NCBI RefSeq assembly: GCF_009467825.1
Contig: NZ_WIOK01000027.1
Span: 1-64,000 of the forward strand
Direction of reading: 5' to 3'
Origin: Cyclobacterium xiamenense
GTDB lineage: Bacteria > Bacteroidota > Bacteroidia > Cytophagales > Cyclobacteriaceae
Length of the DNA stretch: 64,000 nt
The position numbers and the translations under genes are program-made. Positions 53,143 through 60,749 of the stretch are shown piece by piece (the first letter of the stretch is position 1; each line of letters begins with the position of its first letter). The notes below the pieces were generated by a model that saw only the letters and a program-made list of their open reading frames with translations, was not told the DNA's origin and ran no database searches.

Positions 53143-54027
53143 ATGGTCGAATTGGGAAAAAGCAAGCTAGAGGCAAACGAACGCAAACGACGAATCGCCT
53201 TTGCGGTGAAGGTTCTCGCCTACATGAGCTTGTTTTTTCTTCAGGAGATTCTGGATTGGGAAAAAGAGCCCCTGCTACGTCGATTGTCCTCCCTGATGGA
53301 TGCGCTGATTTTTCTTCTGGCAGGCAACCTACTGGTTTCGCTGGGAAGGCTGTTTCTGGTCCGGTTTTACCTGCGAAAAAAGAAATCCGAGTCCCTCCAC
53401 TCCAATTTCGTACTGGGGATCAATCACATCGCCAACCTGCTGAATGTGGTTTTTTTCCTGTTTGCCGTGATGATCTTTTTTCAGATCAAACCGATCGAAT
53501 TTTTAGGTAGCATTGCCCTGGTGGCAGCAGCCATCGCCATATTGTCCAAAGATTACATCACCAATATGTTCAACGGGCTGATCATCATGTTTTCGGATCA
53601 GATCACCCTGGGAGATTACATTCAGGTAACCGATCAGAAAGGTAAAATACAAGATATCACGCTGCTCAATGTAGTGCTAATGAACGACGACGGAGATTTG
53701 GTGCTGATTCCAAACAGCCTGATCCTCTCTTTTCAGGTGGTTAACCACAGCCGCCAAAGCATACGCAGGCTGACGTTCGAGTTTGAACTCGGCAATCGTC
53801 CGGGGCTCAACGTGGATCGGATGGAAGAAACGCTAAAAGCAGTTCTAAAACCCTTCAAACACGAAGTAAAGCAGGACGGGCTCAGCTTGCGAGCAATGGA
53901 AGTACGGAAAGAAGCCGTCAAAATGAAACTTCAAATTCAACTCAATACACCGTCCAGGGAGGCAGAAAAGAAAATCAGAAGGAAAATCAATCAAACCCTT
54001 ATTGATTTGGAACATGAAGCAAGATAA
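53143..54027 (+). CDS. MscS family mechanosensitive channel protein
   Basis: A 294-residue membrane protein with about four hydrophobic segments and a soluble C-terminal domain. The MscS pore helix region is recognised in SIALVAAAIAILSKDYITNMFNGLIIMFSD, and the following beta domain in ITLGDYIQVTDQKGKIQDITLLNVVLMNDDGD (positions about 170-202), with LIPNSLIL. Such channels open on membrane tension during osmotic downshock. A TACTTTTG box at 53089-53096 matches the -7 consensus and could drive it. Its 3' end overlaps the alkyltransferase-like gene by 14 bases. Confidence 0.9.
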   Translation: MVELGKSKLEANERKRRIAFAVKVLAYMSLFFLQEILDWEKEPLLRRLSSLMDALIFLLAGNLLVSLGRLFLVRFYLRKKKSESLHSNFVLGINHIANLLNVVFFLFAVMIFFQIKPIEFLGSIALVAAAIAILSKDYITNMFNGLIIMFSDQITLGDYIQVTDQKGKIQDITLLNVVLMNDDGDLVLIPNSLILSFQVVNHSRQSIRRLTFEFELGNRPGLNVDRMEETLKAVLKPFKHEVKQDGLSLRAMEVRKEAVKMKLQIQLNTPSREAEKKIRRKINQTLIDLEHEAR

Positions 54028-54352
54028 AACCAACTTTTTTGAACTGGTGTACCAGGTAGTCCGACTGATACCACCGGGACGGGTGAGCAGCTACGGAGCC
54101 ATTGCAGCCTATCTTGGCAGCAAAGGAAGCGCCCGCATGGTGGGTTGGGCCATGAATGCTTCCCATCAGCAGGCGGACATCCCCGCCCATCGGGTGGTCA
54201 ACCGACAGGGACTGCTTAGCGGCAAACACCATTTCTCCGACCCGCAAGCCATGCAACGACTGCTTGAAAAAGAAGGCATTGCGGTTGAATCTGACCGCGT
54301 AAAGGACTTTGACCGACTGTTTTGGGACCCCGCCCAACACCTCCATCTTTGA
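54014..54352 (+). CDS. Alkyltransferase-like protein (ATL)
   Basis: A 112-residue protein of the MGMT DNA-binding fold. The helix-turn-helix region is VRLIPPGRVSSYGAIAAYLG and the recognition segment RMVGWAMNASHQ. The active-site motif of O6-alkylguanine methyltransferases is PCHR; here it reads PAHRV with Ala58 in place of Cys. The protein therefore cannot accept an alkyl group and belongs to the ATL type, which binds alkylated guanine and directs it to nucleotide excision repair. It overlaps the MscS gene by 14 bases. The ATG at 54014 is preferred over 54002. Confidence 0.92.
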   Translation: MKQDKTNFFELVYQVVRLIPPGRVSSYGAIAAYLGSKGSARMVGWAMNASHQQADIPAHRVVNRQGLLSGKHHFSDPQAMQRLLEKEGIAVESDRVKDFDRLFWDPAQHLHL

Positions 54353-54675
54353 TATTTAGCGGTCAAAACCCCTGAAAAAGACCGTTCCTTTCTTTCATGC
54401 AAGCTTTTTGATGTAAAAGGCAAACTTTCGACAGGTAGACAGGTACGAACCGTTTTATAGAATGTATAAAATTTAGTCTTAAAAATTAACTTTTTGTTAA
54501 TTTTTTGTCGATTTAGGTTATTATTATCAAAAATATTAATTAAAAATTAGGAAATTAAACCACTTTAATCTAGTTTTGAAATACATTTTTAGAAAGACAA
54601 AATTCCATCATTGGTTTTGTGGCATGATAATGGTTGGGGAGGTTTAATTCGAAAATTAGAAAAAAAAACTACCAT
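54353..54675. other. AT-rich region upstream of the sugar transferase gene
   Basis: About 320 bases without a gene. GCGGTC (54359-54364) and GACCGT (54380-54385) followed by a T-rich run may be a weak terminator for the MscS-ATL pair. A perfect 10-pair AT hairpin, AAAAATTAAC and GTTAATTTTT (54481-54505), lies in the middle. The remainder is unusually AT-rich and probably holds the promoter and leader of the sugar transferase gene; no exact -33/-7 pair was found. Confidence 0.55.
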
Positions 54676-55365
54676 ATGGCCTCTACTATTACAGAGAGAA
54701 AACCAAAGTCAAAAAGAATACACCGAGTAGGTAGGAAGGTACGTTCGTTCCCGGTCGTATTTTTCGACGAATCCCAGCAAGTTATCAAACGAACGCTGGA
54801 CTTGCTGATCAGTTTTACCTTGGTGGTATTTGTGTTCTTCTGGTTATTCCCCATCATTGGGGTGCTGATCAAGCTCACCTCTAAAGGTCCACTGATTTTC
54901 AAACAGCTCCGGCATGGAAAAGACAACGTTCCTTTTTACTGTTACAAGTTCCGGACCATGTATATCAACGATCAGGCAGATACCGTACAGGCTACAAAGA
55001 ATGATCCCCGGATCACCCCAATTGGAAAATTTTTGCGGAAAACCAGTCTCGATGAATTGCCTCAGTTTTTCAATGTCATCAAAGGCGATATGTCCATCGT
55101 GGGACCCAGGCCACATGCTGTTCCCATGAATTACAAGTTTTCTGCGGAGATTGATAACTTCATGTTCCGTCATACGGTCAAACCCGGGATCACGGGTCTG
55201 GCACAGGCAAAAGGATTCCGGGGGGAAACACGGGACTTCTACGACATTTATTCCCGATGCAAGCTCGATATTTTTTATGTCAACAATTGGTCACCCCTAT
55301 TGGATCTAAAGATCATCTTCTGGACATTCCTTTCCTTGTTGCTTCATAAGGACCAGGCGTATTGA
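54676..55365 (+). CDS. Undecaprenyl-phosphate sugar phosphotransferase (bacterial sugar transferase)
   Basis: A 229-residue initiating sugar transferase that transfers a sugar-phosphate to the lipid carrier for surface polysaccharide or glycan assembly. One hydrophobic segment (about 40-65) is followed by the cytosolic catalytic domain. Signature segments are IKRTLDLLISF, GKDNVPFYCYKFRTM, RKTSLDELPQFFNVIKGDMSIVGPRPH and KPGITGLAQ. The lack of the N-terminal four-helix part makes it a short, PglC-like form. An ATG 42 bases upstream gives no better N-terminus. It stands alone, with a long AT-rich leader, not inside a visible glycan cluster. Confidence 0.93.
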   Translation: MASTITERKPKSKRIHRVGRKVRSFPVVFFDESQQVIKRTLDLLISFTLVVFVFFWLFPIIGVLIKLTSKGPLIFKQLRHGKDNVPFYCYKFRTMYINDQADTVQATKNDPRITPIGKFLRKTSLDELPQFFNVIKGDMSIVGPRPHAVPMNYKFSAEIDNFMFRHTVKPGITGLAQAKGFRGETRDFYDIYSRCKLDIFYVNNWSPLLDLKIIFWTFLSLLLHKDQAY

Positions 55366-55385
55366 CCTTAGGTGTCGCTCGTGCC

Positions 55386-56837
55386 TTAATGGATCGGTTT
55401 CTGCCGGACAAGCAAAAGACCCAAAAACATCAACGCCCCGTTTAGGATCAGCAGTTCAAAACCAAAGCGGTAGCCTCCCAGCCATTGCTCGGATTGGTAC
55501 GAAATCAAAAAAGAAAGCAAGGGTGCCAGCAGGGCCAGGTAGGGAACCCATTTGTCACGAACCTGAAATCGGGTAAACAGACCAAAGCTATACAGCCCAA
55601 GCAAGGGTCCATAGGTATATCCGGCGATGGTAAAAACCGCGTTGATCACACTCTGATCGTTGATCCATCGGAAGGCAAGTATCACAAAAAACATCAGCAG
55701 GGTAAATCCCAGGTGGACTTGTTTCCGGATTCGAACGGCAGCAGCGGCTTCGTAGCGTTTCGTAATTTCAAGAAAATCGTAGCAGAAAGAAGTAGTCAAA
55801 GCGGTAAGCGTGGAATCCGCACTGCTGTAAGCGGCAGCAGTGATCCCCAATACAAATACCACCCCTGCAAACGTGGAAAAATACGAGGTGGCCAGGAACG
55901 GATACAAATCATCCGACCGCTCCGGCAGCGTCAATTGATTTTTCGCAGCGTATAGGTATAGCAATACACCCAAGGCCAAAAAAATCAGGTTGACCACCAC
56001 CAGGATGTTTGTAAACCAAAACATGTTTTTCTGGGCATCCTTCAGGTTTCGGCACGTGAGATTTTTTTGCATCATGTCCTGGTCCAAACCTGTCATGACA
56101 ATGACGATAAAAGCTCCTGAGAAAAACTGCTTGAAAAAGTTTGTCCCGGAACGCCAGTCCCAGTCGAAAATCCGGGAATAGGGCTGATCCGCTACCATCC
56201 CTACCAATTCGCCGACACCGCTAATCCCCAACTCTCTCGAAACCAACACCATGCTCACCCCAACGGCCAGCAACATAAACAGCGTTTGGAGGGTATCTGT
56301 CCACACCACGGTTTTGATGCCTCCCCGAAACGTGTATAGCCAGATAAGGGTAACGGTGATCAATACGGCACCCCAAAACGGAATTCCCCACCGATCGAAT
56401 AAAATCAGTTGCAACACCGCCGCTACCAAAAATACGCGGATGGACGATCCAAGGGTCCGGGAAAGAATAAAGAAAAAGGCCCCGGTCTTATACGACCAAA
56501 AACCAAAACGATCTTCCAGGTAAGCGTAGATGGAAACCAGCTCCAATCGGTAATACAAAGGAAGCAGCACCTTGGCGATCACCGCATAGCCTACGGTATA
56601 GCCCAACACCAATTGGAAATAATAAAAGTTACTATTGCCCACTTCCCCAGGGACGGAAATAAAGGTCACCCCGGACAGGGACGCTCCGATCATTCCAAAA
56701 GCCACCAAAAACCAGGGCGATTGCCTGTCACCGGTAAAAAACGTATCTGCCGTTAATTTTCTGGAAGTAAGCCAGGAAATAAGGAACAACAATAAAAAAT
56801 AGGACGTTATGACAATTACTACTACATTTGAATCCAT
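55386..56837 (-). CDS. Sodium:solute symporter (SSS family)
   Basis: A 483-residue integral membrane protein with about 13 hydrophobic helices, the layout of the SSS family. Family segments are WFLVAFGMIGASLSGVTFISVPGEV in the N-terminal half, RGGIKTVVWTDTLQTLFML in the middle and ITAAAYSSADSTLTALTTSF near the second sodium site. Substrates of relatives include sugars, amino acids and sialic acid; motifs do not decide. It is transcribed leftward, divergent from clpS and convergent with the sugar transferase gene. Confidence 0.92.
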   Translation of the reverse strand: MDSNVVVIVITSYFLLLFLISWLTSRKLTADTFFTGDRQSPWFLVAFGMIGASLSGVTFISVPGEVGNSNFYYFQLVLGYTVGYAVIAKVLLPLYYRLELVSIYAYLEDRFGFWSYKTGAFFFILSRTLGSSIRVFLVAAVLQLILFDRWGIPFWGAVLITVTLIWLYTFRGGIKTVVWTDTLQTLFMLLAVGVSMVLVSRELGISGVGELVGMVADQPYSRIFDWDWRSGTNFFKQFFSGAFIVIVMTGLDQDMMQKNLTCRNLKDAQKNMFWFTNILVVVNLIFLALGVLLYLYAAKNQLTLPERSDDLYPFLATSYFSTFAGVVFVLGITAAAYSSADSTLTALTTSFCYDFLEITKRYEAAAAVRIRKQVHLGFTLLMFFVILAFRWINDQSVINAVFTIAGYTYGPLLGLYSFGLFTRFQVRDKWVPYLALLAPLLSFLISYQSEQWLGGYRFGFELLILNGALMFLGLLLVRQKPIH

Positions 56838-56890
56838 ATTGCTTCAGGCTAAAGGCCGATAAAGTTGTGATTAATTATTAACTTTGCAAA

Positions 56891-57178
56891 ATGAAACCTT
56901 TAGAACATTTAGCGGAAACAGAAGAAGAATTATTGCTTGATGAGCAGGTAGATAAAGAGGAACACGACCTGGTGGTTTTCAACGATGACTTCAATACGTT
57001 CGAACACGTCACCAAGATTCTGATCAAGGTTTGCAAGCACAGCCAGGAACAAGCCGAGCAGTGCACCATGATCATTCATTACAAAGGCAAGTGCTCCGTA
57101 AAAAAAGGCAGCATTGGAAAGTTGAAACCCATGTGTGAGTCCATTCTCGATGCAGGCATTCAAGCCACCATTGTCTAA
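56891..57178 (+). CDS. clpS: ATP-dependent Clp protease adaptor ClpS
   Basis: A 95-residue adaptor that binds N-degron substrates and hands them to the ClpA/ClpC chaperone. The core reads LVVFNDDFNTFEHVTKILIKVC, followed by EQCTMIIHYKGKCSVKKG, matching the ClpS motif with the substrate-pocket Asn-Asp pair and the conserved His. A TAACTTTG box at 56879-56886 lies only five bases before the ATG, so the message may have almost no leader. recR starts 11 bases after the stop codon, so the two may share a transcript. Confidence 0.94.
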   Translation: MKPLEHLAETEEELLLDEQVDKEEHDLVVFNDDFNTFEHVTKILIKVCKHSQEQAEQCTMIIHYKGKCSVKKGSIGKLKPMCESILDAGIQATIV

Positions 57179-57189
57179 CTCCGCCTTTG

Positions 57190-57810
57190 GTGAATTTCCC
57201 TTCAAAATTAATAGAAGATGCGGTCGCCGAAATCAGCCGCCTTCCGGGTATCGGTAAGAAAACAGCCCTACGGCTGACACTACACCTACTCAAACAAAAC
57301 GAACCCGTCACGGTTTCGCTGGCGGAATCCCTGCTTTCCCTACGAAAGAATATCCGGTATTGCACCCGCTGCCACAACGTATCCGATGGAGAAATTTGTA
57401 GCATCTGCGCGGGGAACAAGCGGGACAAAAGCATCATTTGCGTGGTAGAAGACCTACCCGACTTACTGGCCATCGAAAACACCAATCAGTATTCCGGGCT
57501 GTACCATGTGCTGGGAGGAGTGATTTCTCCCATTCAGGGCATCGGTCCGGACGAGTTGAAAATTGAATCGCTGATCCAACGGATCGATCAGCCAGATGGT
57601 GAGCAGCCGGTATCGGAGATCATTATGGCCCTTCCGGGCACCATGGAAGGAGACACCACCGCTTTTTACCTCACACGTAAACTGCAAGACAAGGGTATCA
57701 AGATAAGTACCATTGCCCGGGGAATTCCAGTGGGCGGAGAGCTGGAATACACCGACGAGGTGACGCTTGGACGAAGCATCCTGACGCGTATAAAATATTC
57801 CACGGAATAA
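57190..57810 (+). CDS. recR: Recombination protein RecR
   Basis: A 206-residue component of the RecFOR gap-repair system. The helix-hairpin-helix region is SRLPGIGKKTALRLTLHLL, the four-cysteine zinc finger is CTRCHNVSDGEICSIC, and the Toprim domain follows with CVVEDLPDLLAIE. The length matches the family. No ATG exists near the N-terminus; the frame opens with TTG at 57187 or GTG at 57190, of which GTG is preferred. It lies behind clpS and before the tRNA-Ala promoter. Confidence 0.95.
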   Translation: MNFPSKLIEDAVAEISRLPGIGKKTALRLTLHLLKQNEPVTVSLAESLLSLRKNIRYCTRCHNVSDGEICSICAGNKRDKSIICVVEDLPDLLAIENTNQYSGLYHVLGGVISPIQGIGPDELKIESLIQRIDQPDGEQPVSEIIMALPGTMEGDTTAFYLTRKLQDKGIKISTIARGIPVGGELEYTDEVTLGRSILTRIKYSTE

Positions 57811-57841
57811 TTTGGTGATTGGATTTCCCTATTTATATTTG
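57811..57841 (+). promoter_or_regulatory. Bacteroidota-type promoter of tRNA-Ala
   Basis: TTTG at 57811-57814, exactly 19 bases, then TATATTTG at 57834-57841: a perfect match to TTTG-N19-TANNTTTG. It begins immediately after the recR stop codon, and the tRNA follows 11 bases later. Confidence 0.85.
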
Positions 57842-57852
57842 CACTCCCATTT

Positions 57853-57929
57853 GGGGGATTAGCTCAGTTGGCTAGAGCGCTACACTGGCAGTGTAGAGGT
57901 CATCGGTTCGAATCCGTTATCCTCCACCA
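57853..57929 (+). tRNA. tRNA-Ala (anticodon GGC), CCA encoded
   Basis: A complete cloverleaf of 77 bases including CCA. The acceptor stem is GGGGGAT/ATCCTCC with a G-T pair, the D arm is GCTC...GAGC, the anticodon stem CTACA/TGTAG encloses CTGGCAG with anticodon GGC, and the T arm is ATCGG-TTCGAAT-CCGTT with one mismatch. Unlike the Arg and Lys tRNAs in this window it encodes its CCA end. Confidence 0.95.
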
Positions 57930-57941
57930 CCATCACTACTG

Positions 57942-57975
57942 AAACCCTGCGGCATTTCTGTCGCAGGGTTTTTTC
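57942..57975 (+). terminator. Rho-independent terminator of tRNA-Ala
   Basis: AAACCCTGCG (57942-57951) pairs with CGCAGGGTTT (57962-57971) around a 10-base loop, followed by TTTT. It is 12 bases after the tRNA and a few bases from the convergent sulfatase stop codon. Confidence 0.88.
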
Positions 57976-57978
57976 TTG

Positions 57979-59340
57979 CTACCGCCGTTGATGGGCCAGG
58001 GCATCCAACTCGGTTTGCTGTCCCTCGTCGCCACAGGCTTCCATCCAGGCCAGCAATTCCCCACGCAATTCCCGGATCACTTCCGCATAGGTAGGATCTC
58101 CCGCAAGGTTGACCAGGCACCACCGGTCGTTCTTGATGTGGTACAGCTCTTCGGTTGGCCGATGACTGTATTTCCTTACCAGGTTTTCCGCCCCTTCGTC
58201 GGTCTGCGCAGCCGCAAGCCAGGACTTGTACCAGTCACTTACCCGGTCTCCGTTTGTCTCGATATTGCGGAACGGCACCTCGGGCGTCAGGTTCCAAATG
58301 TACCGGTACTCGGCATCCACCACCGAACGGATGCCGTAATGCTCGCTTCCGTGGATGATTCCACGAGTCGTCTGTAAACTAAATGAGTAATCCTTTCCCG
58401 CCTCGCTACGGCCTTCAAGCAAGGGCCACAGGCTATGTCCATCCAGGTGCTCCGGTGCCGTCCCTCCCCCCAGCTCGATGAAGGTCGGTACCAAATCGGT
58501 ATAGTCCACGATGGCCTCCGACTCCGAACCAGCCGGTATGCGATCGGGCAGTCGGGCGATCAGCGCCGACTTCACTCCCGCTTCGTACAGGGTCCATTTC
58601 GCAAAGGGAAAACTGTTGCCCTGCTCGCTTGCAAAAACAAACAGGGTATTTTCATCCAAATTGTATTTTCCCAGCAGGTCCAGGGCCTGTCCCACCTGCC
58701 CGTCCATGTAGCTGATTTCCGCCAGGTACCGGGAAAAAGCATCCCGCGTTTCCGGAGTATCAACGAAGTTTGGCGGGAGTTGAATCGATTGCGCATTGTA
58801 CTGCGTAGGGTTTCCCTTATCCCAGGGACTATGCGGCTCATTGGAGCAGAGAAATAGGGCAAAGGGCTGCTTCGAGGCCGTCACTTCTTGTAGAAACCCT
58901 TCCACTTTTACAAAATCGGGGTTTTTATCATTGTCCAGGTATTCGAATGGAAAAACTTCTTCCGGATAAATGTGGCGTTTGCCCGCCTGGGCCACCCGGT
59001 ATCCGAGCGGTTCCAGGTAATGAACCAGGCTCTTGGTGCCTTCCTCCGCAAACGTATGGTTGGGGTAGGCACCGGTTTTTACCGGGTACAGACCGGTTAG
59101 CAGATTGTGCCGGGTAGGCGAACACATGGGTGCTGCCTGGTAACACCGGTTGAATTTCATTCCCTCCCGGGCGAGCCGGTCAATGGCTGGCGTCTTTGCA
59201 TCCGGGCTACCGTAGGAAGACAGGTCCCAGTTGGTGCAATCGTCTGCCAGGAAGAAAACAATATTCGTTTTTTGTGCGACGGCAGGTAGGCAGCCGAATA
59301 GGCAACAAGCAAGGAACAGGTACTGAAACGGTTTCTTCAT
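57979..59340 (-). CDS. Secreted sulfatase (type I, formylglycine-dependent)
   Basis: A 453-residue sulfatase with a signal peptide (MKKPFQYLFLACCLFGCLPA, cut after VAQ). The metal-site segment is IVFFLADDCTNWDL, and the formylglycine motif C-x-P-x-R is CSPTR with Cys73 in APMCSPTRHNLLTGLYP. The general organisation (GSPDAKTPAIDRLAREGM) resembles heparan N-sulfatase (SGSH) type enzymes. It needs an anaerobic or FGE-type maturase encoded elsewhere. It would remove sulfate from glycans in the periplasm or outside. Leftward, alone, convergent with tRNA-Ala. Confidence 0.92.
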   Translation of the reverse strand: MKKPFQYLFLACCLFGCLPAVAQKTNIVFFLADDCTNWDLSSYGSPDAKTPAIDRLAREGMKFNRCYQAAPMCSPTRHNLLTGLYPVKTGAYPNHTFAEEGTKSLVHYLEPLGYRVAQAGKRHIYPEEVFPFEYLDNDKNPDFVKVEGFLQEVTASKQPFALFLCSNEPHSPWDKGNPTQYNAQSIQLPPNFVDTPETRDAFSRYLAEISYMDGQVGQALDLLGKYNLDENTLFVFASEQGNSFPFAKWTLYEAGVKSALIARLPDRIPAGSESEAIVDYTDLVPTFIELGGGTAPEHLDGHSLWPLLEGRSEAGKDYSFSLQTTRGIIHGSEHYGIRSVVDAEYRYIWNLTPEVPFRNIETNGDRVSDWYKSWLAAAQTDEGAENLVRKYSHRPTEELYHIKNDRWCLVNLAGDPTYAEVIRELRGELLAWMEACGDEGQQTELDALAHQRR

Positions 59341-59510
59341 GAGTATTGGGTTTAGCGATATGCAAATAACCTTAGCGAGATCAGGTATAATCGGCCAATC
59401 ACGGGGGGAAAACGAACGCTTTTCATGCCTCTATCGGGACGTAGGTTGGGTCCGCTACCCGGAAATCGCCGGACAAAACAGCTCTAAAAACCGTACAAGA
59501 CTCCCGAAGG

Positions 59511-59897
59511 CTAACGGGCATCCTTTCTGGCGATATAAAACCCATAACTGTAATGTACCTGGTGCCGTTCGTAAAGGTTAATTTCCTGCTGATGTGCGGC
59601 AACTACCTTTTTCGCCAGTTCCGAATGCTTGTGCCGCGTCAAAAAAGCCGGAAACCGCTCCTGCAATGGTTTGTAATAATTTGATAGCCAGCTTTGGGGA
59701 GATAGGAAGAAATACCCTACCAGGGAGTACCCGTTGGCTTCCAGCTGATTGATTTTCGTTGCGGCGGTGCCGATTTCCGGGTATTCCCTAGACCAAAATT
59801 CGACGATTTCCTTCGGACGGCTAGAGCTGACCCAGGTAACTTCACTGACAGCCAGGTAGCCCCCTACCTTCAGGTACTCCTTCCACTGCCGGATACC
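59511..59897 (-). pseudogene. 5'-truncated SAM-dependent methyltransferase
   Basis: An open frame of 128 codons without a start codon. Its translation begins GIRQWKEYLKVGGYLAVSEV, continues with EFWSREYPEIGTAATKINQ, and ends HYSYGFYIARKDAR. This matches the C-terminal half of a class I SAM-dependent methyltransferase of about 255 residues found in Bacteroidota. The SAM-binding N-terminal half (motif I) is missing. The fragment begins at the base directly after the stop codon of the outer-membrane protein gene, so an ancestral deletion probably joined the two. No other part of the methyltransferase was found in the window. Confidence 0.75.
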
Positions 59898-60452
59898 TTA
59901 CTTAAAACCAACCCCTATGCCCAATCCAAACCAGCCCGCAGTAAAGCCGGTTCCTCTCAAGATTAATGGGTTCCAGTGAAACTGAAACATAACGCCCGAT
60001 TTCTTTGGTTGATACCGGTACCCCATGGAAAGAAAGCCACCTACCACGGCAAATCCTTCGCCGGTGATGTACTCGTAATCGTCCAGGGTGCCGGCTTCCG
60101 AGCTAAAACTGGCGTAGACAGGAAGCAGGCCCGCACCGGTCACAAACGAGCTTCGCTTTTTCCCCACCAAATGGTTGATTTCCAGCGGAAAGGTAACGAT
60201 TCCTAACGACACTTCAGAATCTATATCCGAGGTAGTGGTGGAGATTCCGCCTACCCCTGCCCGAAACCCAATGCCGTCCATGACACCTTTTTTTAACCGC
60301 ATGTCGTAATTTACCCCCGCTAGGATGTGACTTCCCAAAAACTCCGCGTAGACATTCTTGTGGCGGGTGTCGAATTGCGGGATCTTATCCTGTGCAAAAG
60401 CGAGTGGCTGTAGTGCCAAAAATAGCGCGATGATCAAAACACTTTTTTTCAT
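59898..60452 (-). CDS. Outer-membrane beta-barrel protein of unknown function
   Basis: A 184-residue protein with a signal peptide (MKKSVLIIALFLALQPLAFA). The mature part alternates Gly and aromatic residues in short strands (GIGFRAGVGG, SSFVTGAGLLPVY, FLSMGYRYQPKKSGVMFQF) and ends in an aromatic-rich strand, GLGIGVGFK. This is the layout of a small 8-strand outer-membrane barrel common in Bacteroidota. The function is unknown. The stop codon abuts the methyltransferase fragment without any spacer. Confidence 0.85.
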   Translation of the reverse strand: MKKSVLIIALFLALQPLAFAQDKIPQFDTRHKNVYAEFLGSHILAGVNYDMRLKKGVMDGIGFRAGVGGISTTTSDIDSEVSLGIVTFPLEINHLVGKKRSSFVTGAGLLPVYASFSSEAGTLDDYEYITGEGFAVVGGFLSMGYRYQPKKSGVMFQFHWNPLILRGTGFTAGWFGLGIGVGFK

Positions 60453-60749
60453 GGTTTTTATAAACTAATGGATAAAAGAAAATCACGTGTACCAAACCCG
60501 GCGATCAAGACAACGGGGATTATCGAGTGGGAAATCACTGGAGACAAATCCTGCGTATTCTCACCGCTTTGCATTCACCGTAACGAACGATACAAATCCG
60601 TGACATGCACCTTCGGTCGCTCTTCCTTCGGTATCCACAGGACGGCCAGGTACACCTACCTCTCCTGACCCTTAGACGCCTAAAAATAAATAAATTATTC
60701 ATTGCATGGGGCAGATCAACGAAAAAAAAATTACGATTCGTGCCGGCAC
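60453..60749. other. Gap between glycerate kinase and the barrel protein gene
   Basis: About 297 bases. No gene, tRNA or clear hairpin was found. An AT-rich segment at 60690-60710 could belong to a promoter, but no consensus pair is seen. Confidence 0.5.

Noticed and set aside
60468-60668. A 66-codon frame between glycerate kinase and the barrel protein gene
   Set aside because: No domain, no promoter, and codon use unlike the neighbours.
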